DNA of 49,294 bases from an uncultured Mucilaginibacter sp. (GCF_903893715.1 NZ_CAITNG010000086.1:1-49294); one strand, 5' to 3'. Positions 1 through 8,180 are shown, counted from the stretch's first letter. Numbers and translations are program-made. Notes: generated from the sequence alone by a model not told the origin.

Positions 1-114
1 GAGAAAGAACTTTGGGATGCTATATTGAACCTGTTAGAACCTAAAGTGACACTTGACCCTGTTGTTATAAAAGCTAATGGACCTCAATTTACTACAAAAT
101 TAACATGCTTGTAA
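1..114 (+). CDS. C-terminal end of an unidentified protein (partial)
   Basis: An open frame enters from the left edge in frame 1 and ends at TAA 112-114, giving 37 residues that finish in KLTCL. It contains one amphipathic stretch (ELWDAILNLLEPK). Nothing in this tail identifies a family. The sequence after the stop is repeat-rich and non-coding, so this is probably the genuine 3' end of the gene. Confidence 0.4.
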   Translation, partial: EKELWDAILNLLEPKVTLDPVVIKANGPQFTTKLTCL

Positions 115-457
115 AAGTTCGTTGCGCAACAGCCACGGCACACGCGCGCCAGCATGGGGTTAGGTCAATACCAACATTTTTGATACACTTGTTCATCTCT
201 CAGTTATTTACGTTTGCTATTTTACACAAAAACAAAGCGGATGATGCCCTGCACCACCCGCATTCAAATTTAATTGCTATTTGACTTAAATGTTATTATT
301 GGTTTTCAATGAGTTAAGCAAATACCAACATTTTTGATACACTACCAAGTTAGTCTATTTTTCTATAAAATTGCCACCAACATTTTTGATGCACTACCCC
401 AGGTTGGAAAGTTTAGTTAATTACCCACAATTTTGAAACGCTCCCCGCTTTGATACA
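115..457. repeat. Gene-free stretch with 4-5 degenerate copies of a 25-bp repeat
   Basis: No gene is seen here. A motif of the form ACCAACATTTTTGATACACT recurs at 167-190, 321-346 and 374-400 (GATGCACT variant). More diverged copies lie at about 422-444 and 448-462. The copies are direct and irregularly spaced, so this is not a CRISPR array. They could be remnants of a decayed element or binding sites; the sequence alone does not decide. Confidence 0.5.
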
Positions 458-1030
458 TTACAGAGTATTAATACCAATTTTTTTTAATTTATTGTCCAGC
501 GAATGAGTTCTAACAAAAAATATATATTTATTATCTGCTTTTGATGAGGCTTCTATTGTATCTACAACCAAAGTATTGGTAATGCCAAGTTTATTCCTAA
601 ATGATGGCATAATTAACTTTTGAATTTTCATATTTAAAAGCGTATTATCAATTTGCTTTTCGTTGAAAATTTCTATACGAACACCATTTAATTCATTTGA
701 AATAAAATAGCAGGAAATAAAGTACACCATATCAAACCTTCGTACATAATCCTGAAATGTATTACCACCATATTCGCTGCCATTACTGTCTTCAAATCCC
801 AAATTAACCCCTTCCTTCTTGCAAACAGTACGAACTGTATCTAAGTTATCGTAGATATCAAATGTAAAAGGGTAGATGCTAATTTGTTTCCTTTCACTTT
901 TACATGAGAAAAACAGTAAACACATACATAAAACAATAGTGATTTTTGCTTTATTATTTGGAACTCGGCCTATCCACAAATAGTTGAAGTGAGTCAAAAA
1001 TTCTTTGTACATTTTCATTATTGATATCAA
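458..1030 (-). CDS. Small lipoprotein, possible immunity partner of the upstream toxin-like gene
   Basis: This frame carries a hydrophobic segment ending in a lipobox-like LLFFSC followed by KSERKQ. That is a signal-peptidase II site, so the mature protein is probably a lipid-anchored periplasmic protein of about 145 residues. The most upstream start (1030) overlaps the preceding gene by 77 nt. A TTG inside the overlap (WIGRV region) would put the signal sequence nearer the N-terminus and is more plausible, but the start is unresolved. No family is recognised. It lies directly behind, and overlaps, a toxin-like domain on the same strand. This is the usual position of an immunity gene, so that role is inferred from context only. 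Confidence 0.45.
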   Translation of the reverse strand: MISIMKMYKEFLTHFNYLWIGRVPNNKAKITIVLCMCLLFFSCKSERKQISIYPFTFDIYDNLDTVRTVCKKEGVNLGFEDSNGSEYGGNTFQDYVRRFDMVYFISCYFISNELNGVRIEIFNEKQIDNTLLNMKIQKLIMPSFRNKLGITNTLVVDTIEASSKADNKYIFFVRTHSLDNKLKKIGINTL

Positions 1031-1559
1031 AAAGTTTTACTTTCCCAGTTCTCAAATTATCATAATCTTTATCATTCTTATAACCATCAACTGTAGATGT
1101 TAAATGCTGAACTAATCCGTTCAAATAATCTGTAAAGCTAATAATATCTTTTGTTACAGTGTTGAAGTCAAATTTCTTACCATATTCCCTACCATAATTA
1201 TTATTCAATAAATCTATTATGTTGTCTTTTATAAAATCTCCATGCTGGGTATTTATAATCCCATCTGCTTCATGATAATTCCCTGTTGTTTTTGCATCTT
1301 CCTCACCATACGCCATAGTGAGCATTGACTGCCATAATTGATGCCTAAACGTATTACCAAATCCCGCTCCAACATCCTTTGTTTTATTTCCTGTTGCATT
1401 ATGTACTAATTTAGGTAAAGCATTCGGGTCATCTGTTAATTTTATTAATTCTTGGGAAAAAGTGTAGACATGTAGCGCTTCAAAATACCCCGCCCGTTCA
1501 GGCGTCCTCGCCTGAACGATTTTGAATATCAGCGTCCACGCTGATATTAATTCTTGCAC
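954..1559 (-). CDS. Toxin-like C-terminal domain protein (DUF6973-like), 5' end rebuilt by hairpin repeats
   Basis: The core (from about residue 65) has the pattern GNTFRHQLWQSM, then an HE dipeptide, then LLNNNYG. I recall this FRHxxW...HE...NN..G pattern from DUF6973-type domains at the C-terminus of polymorphic (Rhs-like) toxins; no search was run. The first ~40 residues are encoded by two palindromic repeats (1495-1518, 1525-1548). The only start in frame is a GTG at 1557-1559, and the frame stays open upstream to about 1625 without ATG. The gene therefore looks like an orphaned toxin tail whose upstream part was lost or replaced. The lipoprotein gene overlaps its 3' end. Expression is uncertain and it may be a pseudogene. 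Confidence 0.4.
   Translation of the reverse strand: MQELISAWTLIFKIVQARTPERAGYFEALHVYTFSQELIKLTDDPNALPKLVHNATGNKTKDVGAGFGNTFRHQLWQSMLTMAYGEEDAKTTGNYHEADGIINTQHGDFIKDNIIDLLNNNYGREYGKKFDFNTVTKDIISFTDYLNGLVQHLTSTVDGYKNDKDYDNLRTGKVKLFDINNENVQRIFDSLQLFVDRPSSK
1495..1548. repeat. Two hairpins with constant GCG-TCCN-CGC core
   Basis: 1495-1518 is a 10-bp stem (CGTTCAGGCG) around TCCT. 1525-1548 is a 10-bp stem (AATATCAGCG) around TCCA. The stems differ outside the core but each is perfectly self-complementary. Both lie inside the open frame of the toxin-like gene. They belong with the hairpins at 3833-3852 and 4013-4121. Confidence 0.75.
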
Positions 1560-1702
1560 CAGCTCAAGCGCCGATACAAATAATGATATTTTTAATAACT
1601 CAAATCTACCCGATATTATGAATTATATCAGTAAAGCGGTATCTTAGGCTCCAGGTTAGGTAGCCCATTTTATACATAAGGTAAATAAAAAATATCGTTT
1701 GC

Positions 1703-3259
1703 ATGAAGATCCTGTTGGTATATCCTGAAATGTATGATTCGTTTTATGCTTTCCGGCATCTCGCTGCTTTAGTAGGTAAAAAAGCGGCATTCCCTCCGCT
1801 GGGCTTATTAACCGTTGCGGCCATGTTGCCTCAGGATTGGGAACGAAAGCTTGTCGACCTCAATGTAAAACCCTTAACCGATAAAGACATTGAATGGGCC
1901 GATATGGTTTTTCTTTCAGCCATGAACGTGCAGGAGGAATCTGTACGGAAAATTATAGCACAATGTAAGCGTAAAAATGCCACTATTGTTGCCGGCGGCC
2001 CTTTGTTTACGCACGAGCATGAGCGCTTTGAAGGCATCGATTATTTTGTTTTGAATGAGGCCGAAATTACGCTCCCGCTATTTCTTGCCGACCTGAGGGT
2101 AGGTGAGGCCAAGCCAATCTATAAAACAGCCGAGTTTGCCGATGTAAGCCTCACGCCGCTGCCGCAGATGGACTTGATCAATATGAAGGACTACCTGTAC
2201 GCCATTATACAGTTTTCGCGCGGCTGCCCTTACCTGTGCGATTTTTGCGATGTAACCACACTGTACGGGCGGAAGCCGCGTACCAAGTCGGCCGAACAGG
2301 TTATCGCGGAGTTAGAGCTGATCAATAAAGCCGGCGAAACGCAGAACGTGCTCTTTGCCGATGATAACCTCATTGGTAATAAAAAAATACTGAAGTCGGA
2401 ATTGCTCCCGGCATTGATCGATTGGCAATACAAAACCAACCCGGGCCTGTATTTTATAACACAACTCACTATTAACCTTGCGGACGATGATGAAATGATG
2501 CGGCTGCTGCTTGAGGCTAAATTCAGGAACGTATTTATCGGCATCGAGACCCCGGAGGCAGATAGCTTAAAAGCTTCGCTAAAAAATCAAAACCTGAAGC
2601 GCGACATATTGGGCAACATCCATAAGTTGCACCAGGAAGGCTTTACTATTATGGGCGGGTTTATTGTTGGCTTTGATACGGATAAGGAGAATAGCTTTAA
2701 AAATATAGTTGATTTTATACAGGAAAGCGGCATCCCGATCCCTATTGTGAATGTATTAAAAGCGCCGCCGGGTACTGCGTTGTTCGACAGGATGAAGCGC
2801 GAAAACAGGCTCTCCCGGCATTTTACCTTTTCGGAAGGGGAAACAAACATCATACCCATGATGGGGGCCGAACGTTTAAAAAATGGTTTTTTAGAGGTAG
2901 TTTCGAGTATTTATCCTCCCGAACATTCCTATAAAAGGGTTAAAACCTTTCTGAGCATGCACGAGTTTCCCAAAAATGGCGGCGTTAAAACAAAAGAAAA
3001 ATATACCGCGTTGCAACTATACCATTTTATAAAAGCGATTATAAAACTGGCTGTGTTGGATAAAGACAGCAGGCATTACCGGGATCTGTTGTTGTGGACA
3101 TATAAAAACAAACGAAACCATCTCTCATTAGCCTTCATGTACGGAATGATGCTTTATCAATTGCGGGAAAACTACAATCAAATTGTGACCACGCTTTCGA
3201 AACCGGTTGATGAATACGAATTACACCCTCAAACGCCGCTTTTAGCAGAAGTTGGTTGA
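1703..3259 (+). CDS. B12-binding domain radical SAM protein
   Basis: This 518-residue protein has a cobalamin-binding-like N-terminal domain (about 1-135; begins KILLVYPE, with VAGGP near residue 95). The radical SAM core carries FSRGCPYLCDFCD around residues 172-184, where the CxxxCxxC cysteines hold the 4Fe-4S cluster that cleaves SAM. GGFIVGFD follows near residue 320 and the C-terminal region resembles the DUF4070 extension. The canonical DxHxxG cobalamin ligand is not visible, as in several B12-radical SAM subfamilies. Members include methylases such as the hopanoid C-2 methylase HpnP and other C-C bond-forming enzymes. No hopanoid genes lie nearby, so the substrate is unknown. It appears to be a single-gene unit. 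Confidence 0.85.
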   Translation: MKILLVYPEMYDSFYAFRHLAALVGKKAAFPPLGLLTVAAMLPQDWERKLVDLNVKPLTDKDIEWADMVFLSAMNVQEESVRKIIAQCKRKNATIVAGGPLFTHEHERFEGIDYFVLNEAEITLPLFLADLRVGEAKPIYKTAEFADVSLTPLPQMDLINMKDYLYAIIQFSRGCPYLCDFCDVTTLYGRKPRTKSAEQVIAELELINKAGETQNVLFADDNLIGNKKILKSELLPALIDWQYKTNPGLYFITQLTINLADDDEMMRLLLEAKFRNVFIGIETPEADSLKASLKNQNLKRDILGNIHKLHQEGFTIMGGFIVGFDTDKENSFKNIVDFIQESGIPIPIVNVLKAPPGTALFDRMKRENRLSRHFTFSEGETNIIPMMGAERLKNGFLEVVSSIYPPEHSYKRVKTFLSMHEFPKNGGVKTKEKYTALQLYHFIKAIIKLAVLDKDSRHYRDLLLWTYKNKRNHLSLAFMYGMMLYQLRENYNQIVTTLSKPVDEYELHPQTPLLAEVG

Positions 3260-3381
3260 GGAGTTGTCTGCAGCGGCCTCCCCTCAGCTTATGGTCGGTG
3301 TTATCACCGCACCATGTATAAGTTTTGTGGTACGTTGATAAGACCGGCAGTAGGCTAAAGTTTTAACAAATACTGTTTGAT

Positions 3382-3855
3382 ATGAAATTAATCCTGGAAA
3401 AATTTAATGTGAAAGTTAAATATTCCATTGAAATGCGAACAAACCTTGAAACTGATGTTTTGAGAAAGAATATTCTGCAAGAGTTAAGGCAACTGGACTA
3501 TAACATTATCGCTGAATCTGACAGTTTGATTGAGTTTGACAACGACAATGGACGATTACTAAGTTCTCGATTAAAAGATTTTACAAGATTACCCGATTCA
3601 AGAATTGATATAGTTAATATAAATGGAACGCGATTCGTTAATATTTCTTATACTATTTCGATAACGGGAGATATCATTGTAATCGCATTTACTTTGTTGG
3701 TGGCATCTATATTTACCTATTTTTATTTTATAGGCACTGTACTGTTTTTATTGCAATTATTAGTTAAGGCAATTATGGTAAATGGTTTGGGGATTGAGTT
3801 GTTAACTTTGGCTCTCCGTGTGCCCACGCCCGTTCAGGCTTCTCCGCCTGAATGA
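3382..3855 (+). CDS. Small membrane protein, C-terminus supplied by a repeat
   Basis: The frame gives 157 residues. The N-terminal half (about 1-90) is soluble and charged. It is followed by one long hydrophobic stretch (about 95-130), probably two membrane segments. The last ~15 residues (VPTPVQASPPE) are encoded by a hairpin repeat at 3833-3852, so the original stop was probably lost when the repeat arrived. AT-rich codon use differs from the flanking enzymes, as is common for accessory genes. No family is recognised. It could be a functional accessory membrane protein or a decaying gene. Confidence 0.4.
   Translation: MKLILEKFNVKVKYSIEMRTNLETDVLRKNILQELRQLDYNIIAESDSLIEFDNDNGRLLSSRLKDFTRLPDSRIDIVNINGTRFVNISYTISITGDIIVIAFTLLVASIFTYFYFIGTVLFLLQLLVKAIMVNGLGIELLTLALRVPTPVQASPPE
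3833..3852. repeat. Hairpin of the CGCCCGTTCAGGC family (variant loop)
   Basis: TTCAGGC (3833-3839) pairs with GCCTGAA (3846-3852) around TTCTCC. The leader CGCCCGTTCAGGC is the same as at 1490 and 4008. The element forms the 3' end of the preceding coding frame. Confidence 0.65.
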
Positions 3856-3876
3856 AGTTGTATCGTTACGTCGATG

Positions 3877-4002
3877 CTATGATTTTTGCTGTTTCTTCAC
3901 TTTTGAACTGCTGTTGCTTTTCAATTGTGATACTTGTTTCCGCATTTGAGTTAAGGAAACGTTGGACTTTTTGGAGGTCACTTGCCTGGTCATTTGGTCC
4001 AT
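3877..4002 (-). CDS. Possible 41-residue basic protein of unknown function
   Basis: From the ATG at 4002 this reads as a short Lys/Ser/Gln-rich peptide (MDQMTRQ... ending KKQQKS). The open frame continues upstream to 4089, but that part is made of hairpin repeats and is not credible coding. The repeat cluster at 4013-4121 lies immediately upstream. This may be a true small gene or the surviving 3' end of a gene cut by the repeats. Low confidence because of its length and composition. Confidence 0.2.
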   Translation of the reverse strand: MDQMTRQVTSKKSNVSLTQMRKQVSQLKSNSSSKVKKQQKS

Positions 4003-4012
4003 CTCCCGCCCG

Positions 4013-4121
4013 TTCAGGCGTCCACGCCTGAATGACGATGAATAGCAGCGTCCACGCTGATGTCGGTTTCCGTGAGCGTGGACGCTCACGATCTTTTACA
4101 GTTAAGCGTGGACGCTTAACT
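4013..4121. repeat. Array of four hairpins sharing a CG-TCCA/TGGA-CG core with different stems
   Basis: Hairpin 1, 4013-4032: TTCAGGCG, loop TCCA, CGCCTGAA. Hairpin 2, 4046-4059: CAGCG, TCCA, CGCTG. Hairpin 3, 4071-4090: CGTGAGCG, TGGA, CGCTCACG. Hairpin 4, 4100-4121: AGTTAAGCG, TGGA, CGCTTAACT. Spacers are 9-13 nt. Loops alternate between TCCA and its complement TGGA, so units sit in both orientations. Stems differ completely yet stay self-complementary. Confidence 0.8.
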
Positions 4122-4153
4122 GGGCGATAGTTCGTCCTAACCTAAAATGTATT

Positions 4154-4186
4154 AAGCTTTTAGCTTTATGCTTTCAGCTTTTAGCT
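4154..4186. repeat. Heptamer array, word NNGCTTT
   Basis: The tract reads as exact 7-nt units: AAGCTTT, TAGCTTT, ATGCTTT, CAGCTTT, TAGCT. It lies just 3' of ilvA (end of the operon). The same word family recurs at 12561-12595 and 16192-16219. Confidence 0.75.
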
Positions 4187-4190
4187 CACC

Positions 4191-5432
4191 CTACACCATA
4201 TACTCAAACAAAGTCAAATCATGGTTCAACTCCTTCACTTCAAACTTATACTCTTCCATACGCGCCATCAGTAAAGGGTAATCCGAAGCGTTTTTGAGTT
4301 CGATGCCAACTAAGGCCGGGCCGCTTTCTCGGTTGGTTTTTTTGATAAACTCGAAACGAGTGATATCATCATCGGGGCCTAAAACGTTGGTCACAAACAG
4401 TTTGAGCGAGCCGGGCTTTTGCGGGAAACGCACCACAAAGTAATGCTTCAGGCCTTCATACAGCAGCGAACGCTCCTTGATCTCCTGCATGCGCTCAATA
4501 TCGTTATTGCCGCCGCTGATGATGCAGACCACCTTTTTGCCTTTTATTTTTTCCTTGTAAAAGTCGAGCGCGGAAACTGACAGGGCACCTGCCGGTTCCA
4601 CCACAATGGCATCTTCGTTATATAGTTTCAGGATGGTGGTACATACCTTACCCTCGGGCACCAAAAGCATATCATCCAGTACGCGGCTGCACAGTTCGTA
4701 AGTAAGTGCGCCTACGCGTTTTACGGCGGCACCATCCACAAAGCGGTCAATTTCTTTCAGGGTAACGGGTTCGTGTTTTTCCATGGCCTTCACCATCGAT
4801 GGCGCGCCCTGCGGCTCAACTCCGGCCAGCAGGATATTTGGATTTTTTGATTTAAGGTAGTCGCCCACCCCGGCAGATAGTCCGCCACCACCAACTGGCA
4901 TCATCACCACTTCTACGTCGGGCAGGTCTTGCCATATCTCCACACCCACAGTGCCCTGACCTTCAATAATGCGCTCATTATCAAAAGGCGGGATAAAGGT
5001 CATGTTATGTGCTTTGGTATAGGCAAGGGCCTCGGCAAGGCAATCGTCAAAAGTATCGCCAACGAGGATGATCTTCACTTTACCCGCGCCAAACATTTCG
5101 GTTTGTTTTACCTTTTGGCGGGGGGTGGGTTCGGGCATAAATATCACGCCGAGGGTACCTAAAGCATTGCAGCTAAAAGCCACACCCTGCGCGTGGTTGC
5201 CAGCGCTCGCGGCAACAATGCCACGGCCCAACTCTTCGGCACTCAGCTGACTGATCATGTTATAAGCGCCGCGCAGTTTGTACGATCGTACTACCTGCAG
5301 GTCTTCGCGCTTAAAGTAAATTTCGCATTGGTATTTTTCCGACAGGCCGGCGTTGTATTCTAGCGGGGTATGTTTAACAACGTGTTTCAATCGCTGCGAT
5401 GCAGCAATGTAGTGGAGTTTGTCGGCAGTCAT
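4191..5432 (-). CDS. ilvA: Threonine ammonia-lyase (threonine dehydratase)
   Basis: IlvA converts threonine to 2-oxobutyrate and ammonia, the classic entry into isoleucine synthesis. It is a cytosolic PLP enzyme. The PLP lysine is Lys52 in SYKLRGAYN, the phosphate-binding loop is GGGGLSAG (about residue 190), and SGGNND follows near residue 310. A C-terminal ACT-like regulatory domain (about 325-413, starting FVVRFPQKPGSL) is present, the form that usually senses isoleucine. I chose the ATG at 5432 (413 aa). The longer frame from the GTG at 5456 would overlap a hairpin between leuB and ilvA. It is the last gene of the ilv-leu operon. Confidence 0.95.
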   Translation of the reverse strand: MTADKLHYIAASQRLKHVVKHTPLEYNAGLSEKYQCEIYFKREDLQVVRSYKLRGAYNMISQLSAEELGRGIVAASAGNHAQGVAFSCNALGTLGVIFMPEPTPRQKVKQTEMFGAGKVKIILVGDTFDDCLAEALAYTKAHNMTFIPPFDNERIIEGQGTVGVEIWQDLPDVEVVMMPVGGGGLSAGVGDYLKSKNPNILLAGVEPQGAPSMVKAMEKHEPVTLKEIDRFVDGAAVKRVGALTYELCSRVLDDMLLVPEGKVCTTILKLYNEDAIVVEPAGALSVSALDFYKEKIKGKKVVCIISGGNNDIERMQEIKERSLLYEGLKHYFVVRFPQKPGSLKLFVTNVLGPDDDITRFEFIKKTNRESGPALVGIELKNASDYPLLMARMEEYKFEVKELNHDLTLFEYMV

Positions 5433-5445
5433 GTTTTGTAATTTA

Positions 5446-5479
5446 AAAGCCGCCACCCGTTCGCGCGGGCGGCGGTTTA
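5446..5479 (-). terminator. GC-rich hairpin between leuB and ilvA
   Basis: On the minus strand a strong stem forms between CCGCCGCCCG and CGGGTGGCGGC, followed by TTTT. It resembles a weak intrinsic terminator or an RNA-stabilising hairpin 14 nt before the ilvA ATG. It would lower or separate ilvA expression within the operon. Confidence 0.5.
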
Positions 5480-5494
5480 TCCTTACAAAAGTAC

Positions 5495-6553
5495 TTATAT
5501 ATTTTTAGCCAGCCAATCGCCTACTTCGCTTGTTTTGTAGGCTTTGTTTTTGCCGGCAAGGTCTTCGGTAACAATGCCTTCAGCTAATGATTTGTTTACC
5601 ACGGTACGTATCAGCTCGGCTTCTTCTTTCAAGCCAAAAGCATCTTCGAACATCATGGCAGCTGATAATACAGTGGCTAATGGGTTAGCGATATCCTTAC
5701 CTGCCGCCTGCGGGTACGAACCATGTATCGGCTCGAACAGCGAAGTGTGGATACCGATAGAAGCCGAGGGCATCAAACCCATCGAACCTGATATAACAGA
5801 AGCCTCATCGGTCAAAATATCGCCAAAAAGGTTTTCGGTAATCAACACATCGTAGCTGTTTGGCCATTGCACCAAACGCATCGCCACGGCATCAACAAAC
5901 TCGTAAGCTACAGTAACTTCCGGGTAATCCTTTTCCATATCCTGCACAGTTTCGCGCCATAAGCGTGAGGTTTCCAATACGTTGGCTTTATCGACACAGC
6001 ATAAACGTTTGCCGCGGGTCATCGCCATCTCAAAACCTAATTTAGCCAAACGCTGAACTTCGGCACGTGTATACGTACAGGTATCAAAAGCGGTGTTACC
6101 ATCATCAAGGCGACCACGTTCACCAAAATAGATACCACCAGTCAATTCACGCAAGATGATCAGGTCAGTACCCTCGATACGTTCGCGCTTTAGCGGAGAA
6201 TTGTCTATCAACGATGGAAAAGTAAAAGTAGGCCTCACATTCGCGAAAAGGCCCAGTTTCTTACGCATTTTCAGCAAACCCTGCTCCGGGCGAACAGTGG
6301 CTTTAGGGTCGTTATCAAAACGCGGATGGCCGATTGCGCCAAACAATACGGCATCAGCAGCCATGCAAACTTCGTGGGTCGAGTCGGGGTAAGGTTCGCC
6401 AACGGCATCAATAGCAGCGGCGCCGGTAAGGGCTGCGGTCCATACAATCTCATGGTTAAACTTTTTTGCGACAGCGTTCGAAACTTTAACGGCCTGGTCT
6501 ATAACCTCGGGGCCAATCCCGTCTCCTGCCAAAAGGGCGATATTCAATTTCAT
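5495..6553 (-). CDS. leuB: 3-isopropylmalate dehydrogenase
   Basis: LeuB is a cytosolic NAD-dependent beta-decarboxylating dehydrogenase of the leucine pathway. It oxidises 3-isopropylmalate to 4-methyl-2-oxopentanoate. In a pathway with citramalate synthase it also handles 3-methylmalate. The start at 6553 gives KLNIALLAGDGIGPEV, the usual N-terminus of the family; the upstream 9-residue extension is from a simple spacer. Other family signatures are ELTGGIYFGERG (about residue 140), NLFGDILTDEAS (about 245) and HGSYPQAAGKDIANP (about 285). The length of 352 aa is normal. It lies between cimA and ilvA in the operon. Confidence 0.95.
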   Translation of the reverse strand: MKLNIALLAGDGIGPEVIDQAVKVSNAVAKKFNHEIVWTAALTGAAAIDAVGEPYPDSTHEVCMAADAVLFGAIGHPRFDNDPKATVRPEQGLLKMRKKLGLFANVRPTFTFPSLIDNSPLKRERIEGTDLIILRELTGGIYFGERGRLDDGNTAFDTCTYTRAEVQRLAKLGFEMAMTRGKRLCCVDKANVLETSRLWRETVQDMEKDYPEVTVAYEFVDAVAMRLVQWPNSYDVLITENLFGDILTDEASVISGSMGLMPSASIGIHTSLFEPIHGSYPQAAGKDIANPLATVLSAAMMFEDAFGLKEEAELIRTVVNKSLAEGIVTEDLAGKNKAYKTSEVGDWLAKNI

Positions 6554-6570
6554 TTTGTTTTTTTGTTTTT

Positions 6571-6604
6571 GTGATTTCACTGATTATTAGTGATTTCACC
6601 GATT
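6571..6604. repeat. 19-nt-period repeat upstream of leuB
   Basis: GTGATTTCAC occurs at 6571 and again at 6590, with the following ACTGATT/ACCGATT also repeated. The same 19-nt family (on this strand TGATTTCACCGATT) recurs at 12482-12511 and 13677-13708, and on the opposite strand at 27603-27658. Confidence 0.6.
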
Positions 6605-6630
6605 TATGTTTCTTTGTTGTTATTCTATTT

Positions 6631-6665
6631 TTTACGCTTTGCGCTAAGCGCCATGCGCCTTGCTA
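6631..6665. repeat. Heptamer array, word NNNGCGC, between leuB and cimA
   Basis: Units in strict 7-nt register are TTTACGC, TTTGCGC, TAAGCGC, CATGCGC and CTTGCTA. The last unit overlaps the stop of cimA (stop codon at 6663-6665). Confidence 0.65.
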
Positions 6666-8180
6666 TATTATGTTCAGCATCTTCTGCGTAGCCTTAATAG
6701 CACAAACCGTTTGGTCAGAGTCCAGCCCGCGGGTAATAAATTTCTTTTGGTCGGTTTCCCAGGTGATGATGGTTTCGCAAAGTGCGTCGCTGCTGCTGCC
6801 CGGTGCTATACGTACCGCATAGTCGATGAGCTTTGGCAAGCGGCGTTTCTTTTTGTTGTACACCTTGGTCAGCGCGTTCATAAAGGCATCAAACTGGCCG
6901 TCGCCCTGGGCGTTTTCTTCAAATTCCTCGCCATCTATGGTTACCGAAATGGTTGCCGAAGGGCGCAGACCCATTGCGTTCATCAACACATACGAGCCGA
7001 CGATAACTTTTTGCTCGTACAGGCTGCTGTCCAGCACGTCGGATATGATGTAGGGCAGGTCTTCCTTGGTTACAGTTTCTTTTCTGTCGCCCAGTTCAAT
7101 TACCCGTTGGGTAACTTTTTTCAGGTCGGCATCGTTGAGCTTTAAACCCAGTTCCTGCAGGTTTTTTTCGATATTGGCTTTGCCCGATGTTTTGCCGAGT
7201 GCATACTCGCGCTTGCGGCCAAAACGCTCGGGGAGCAGGTCGTTAAAGTACAGGTTGTTCTTGTTATCGCCATCGGCGTGTATACCTGCGGTTTGGGTAA
7301 ACACGTTTTCGCCAACAATAGGTTTATTGGTAGGTATACGTACCCCCGAGAAGGTCTCCACCAGTTTACTTACTTTATAAATAGACGATTCTTTGAGTTT
7401 GATATCCACCTCGGGGGCAAAATCTTTTATCACGGCTACCGCGCTGGCCAAGGCGGCGTTACCTGCCCGCTCGCCCATACCGTTAACGGTCAGGTGCAAA
7501 CCATCAATTCCGGCACGGACAGCTTCTAAAACATTAGCCGTTCCCAGGTCGTAATCATTATGCGCATGGAAATCAAAATGTAGTTTTGGATATTTTGCTT
7601 TTATCTCCGACAAATACTTGAACGTTTCCGCAGGCGTCAAAACACCCAGCGTATCGGGCAGTAAGATGCGTTTCACTTTTTGTCCCGAAAGGAAATCAAG
7701 ATACTGATACACGTACTCCGGCGAGTTGCGCATACCATTGCTCCAATCTTCCAAATAAACATTGGTGCTGATGCCTTTGCTTGCCGCGAGTTTGATAATG
7801 TGTTTTATTTCGGCGAAATGCTGCTCCGGTGTTTTCTTCAGCTGGTGCGTCAGGTGGTTCATCGAACCTTTGGTTAACAAATTCTGCAACTTAACACCAG
7901 AGTTTACCATCCAATCAATCGATACCCCGTTATCTACAAACGACAGCACTTCGATGCGTTCGGCGTAACCATGCTCATGCGCCCAGGTCAATATCGCTTT
8001 AACCGCGCTGAACTCCCCGTCCGACACACGTGCCGAGGCGATCTCCACACGGTCCACGTGCAGTTCTTCCAATAACAATTGAGTAATGGTCAGCTTTTCT
8101 GAAACAGAAAACGATACGCCAGAGGTTTGCTCCCCGTCGCGCAGCGTGGTATCCATTATCTCTATTTTCCTTTTTTCCAT
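6663..8180 (-). CDS. cimA: (R)-citramalate synthase
   Basis: CimA condenses pyruvate with acetyl-CoA to citramalate, opening a threonine-independent route to 2-oxobutyrate that LeuCD and LeuB then complete. The start at 8180 gives an N-terminus [19 protein letters not shown] and 505 residues. The TIM-barrel has the metal/catalytic RDGEQT, and NVYLEDWSNG near residue 140 replaces the sequence expected in isopropylmalate synthases. GVSFS, VDRVEIASARVS, LLTKGS and FTQTAGIHADGD match, from memory, the Leptospira interrogans citramalate synthase closely along the whole length. The C-terminal third (about 370-505) is the LeuA-type allosteric dimer domain, usually sensing isoleucine in CimA. A leucine-pathway function is less likely because leuA is also present. 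Confidence 0.85.
   Translation of the reverse strand: MEKRKIEIMDTTLRDGEQTSGVSFSVSEKLTITQLLLEELHVDRVEIASARVSDGEFSAVKAILTWAHEHGYAERIEVLSFVDNGVSIDWMVNSGVKLQNLLTKGSMNHLTHQLKKTPEQHFAEIKHIIKLAASKGISTNVYLEDWSNGMRNSPEYVYQYLDFLSGQKVKRILLPDTLGVLTPAETFKYLSEIKAKYPKLHFDFHAHNDYDLGTANVLEAVRAGIDGLHLTVNGMGERAGNAALASAVAVIKDFAPEVDIKLKESSIYKVSKLVETFSGVRIPTNKPIVGENVFTQTAGIHADGDNKNNLYFNDLLPERFGRKREYALGKTSGKANIEKNLQELGLKLNDADLKKVTQRVIELGDRKETVTKEDLPYIISDVLDSSLYEQKVIVGSYVLMNAMGLRPSATISVTIDGEEFEENAQGDGQFDAFMNALTKVYNKKKRRLPKLIDYAVRIAPGSSSDALCETIITWETDQKKFITRGLDSDQTVCAIKATQKMLNII

Noticed and set aside
167..462. CRISPR array
   Set aside because: Repeats are degenerate and spacing is irregular; no cas gene is present.
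1703..3259. Hopanoid C-2 methylase HpnP
   Set aside because: Family resemblance only; no squalene-hopene or other hpn gene is nearby, so the specific name is not supported.
6660..7145. 161-aa plus-strand ORF
   Set aside because: Antisense to cimA, whose frame carries conserved motifs throughout.
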